From assembly GCF_007676755.1 (NCBI RefSeq), contig NZ_VEBK01000012.1, forward strand, positions 62,001 through 126,000: 64,000 nucleotides of DNA, in the 5' to 3' direction. The translations under genes were made by a program, and so were the position numbers. This document shows positions 63,912-64,000 of the stretch, piece after piece. The first letter of the stretch is position 1; every line of letters starts with the position of its first letter. This stretch comes from Bacillus sp. FJAT-22090 (lineage in GTDB: Bacteria; Bacillota; Bacilli; Bacillales_A; Planococcaceae). Under the pieces are notes generated by a model. The model was given only the letters and a program-made list of their open reading frames with translations. It had not been told where the DNA came from and ran no database searches.

Positions 63912-64000
63912 ATGACAGAAGCTGTAATTATATCTGAAGCGGCCGCTTACCGCGTAAAAGAAATGATGGTGCATAACGAAGAAGAAGGATCGATGCTTCG
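63912..64000 (+). CDS. SufA/HesB-family Fe-S carrier, 3'-truncated by the window edge
   Basis: Only the first 29 codons are visible: MTEAVIISEAAAYRVKEMMV and then HNEEEGSMLR, the usual opening of A-type Fe-S carriers (YutM in B. subtilis). The cysteines lie beyond the edge. GAAAGGAATGGTGA precedes the ATG. Close to yutI, as in related genomes. Confidence 0.8.
   Translation, partial: MTEAVIISEAAAYRVKEMMVHNEEEGSML

Overview
The window is a low-GC chromosomal segment of an endospore-forming member of the Bacillales. The right two thirds follow the Bacillus subtilis yus/yur/yun/yut gene order: fadN-fadA-fadE, yusI, gcvH, yusF, yusE, metNPQ, sufCDSUB, yunF/E/D/B, lipA, yutD/E/F, yuzB, yutJ, yuzD, yutI and a SufA-type carrier. 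YunB and a divergent Ku/LigD pair point to a spore former. The family (Planococcaceae, for example Psychrobacillus, Lysinibacillus or Sporosarcina relatives) is an inference from repeat content and general style, not something the sequence proves.

Region 1 (1-8.6 kb) is the right end of a surface-polysaccharide locus on the + strand: the C-terminal part of a DegT-type aminotransferase, RmlA, RmlB, three GNAT/FemAB-like acyltransferase-type proteins (one apparently truncated), a GT4 glycosyltransferase, a sugar-nucleotide epimerase and a polysaccharide deacetylase. RmlC and RmlD are absent, so the dTDP-sugar is probably an amino sugar rather than rhamnose. Region 2 (8.9-16.5 kb) holds loosely connected genes: a DadA-like oxidoreductase, the YpcP 5'-3' exonuclease, a C39-like peptidase, a membrane-anchored serine hydrolase, an XRE-cupin regulator divergent from an EamA transporter, and an aspartate/glutamate racemase.

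Region 3 (16.5-24.4 kb) is the most unusual accessory stretch. Small unrelated genes (lipoproteins, a serine hydrolase, GNAT acetyltransferases, small membrane proteins), all on the + strand, are separated by copies of one boundary sequence. Its core is CTAAnGGGTGC, followed by one of two unrelated terminator hairpins and in several places by AACTAAAGGTGCAGGATAG. One GNAT gene has a Trp-to-TGA nonsense codon, and a gap between two cassettes carries a serine-hydrolase fragment. The layout resembles a gene-cassette array, but no recombinase is present.

Region 4 (24.4-36 kb) contains a STAS protein, a thioredoxin, the FadR-box-preceded fatty-acid beta-oxidation operon, gcvH and its small neighbours, and a SAM-riboswitch-controlled methionine ABC transporter. 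Region 5 (36-38.4 kb) has a NERD-domain protein, then a 1-kb array with an exact 103-bp period that is itself made of five 20-21-bp subrepeats. A telomere-like (CCCCAA)4 tract follows, and then a small gene that seems to start at ATT. Region 6 (38.7-51.2 kb) carries the SUF Fe-S assembly operon, yunF/E/D/B, a lysine-riboswitch-controlled NhaC-family transporter, lipA and yutD.

Region 7 (51.2-64 kb) carries an ECF sigma/anti-sigma pair with a recognisable ECF-type promoter, yut-type housekeeping genes, the NHEJ pair Ku/LigD, two ABC permeases without partners, and Fe-S scaffold genes that connect functionally to suf and lipA. Long interspersed repeats with GATTTCCGTTTCAGG-type left ends occur at 12.2, 31.1 and 51.3 kb. 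No rRNA, tRNA, intact insertion sequence or CRISPR array was seen.
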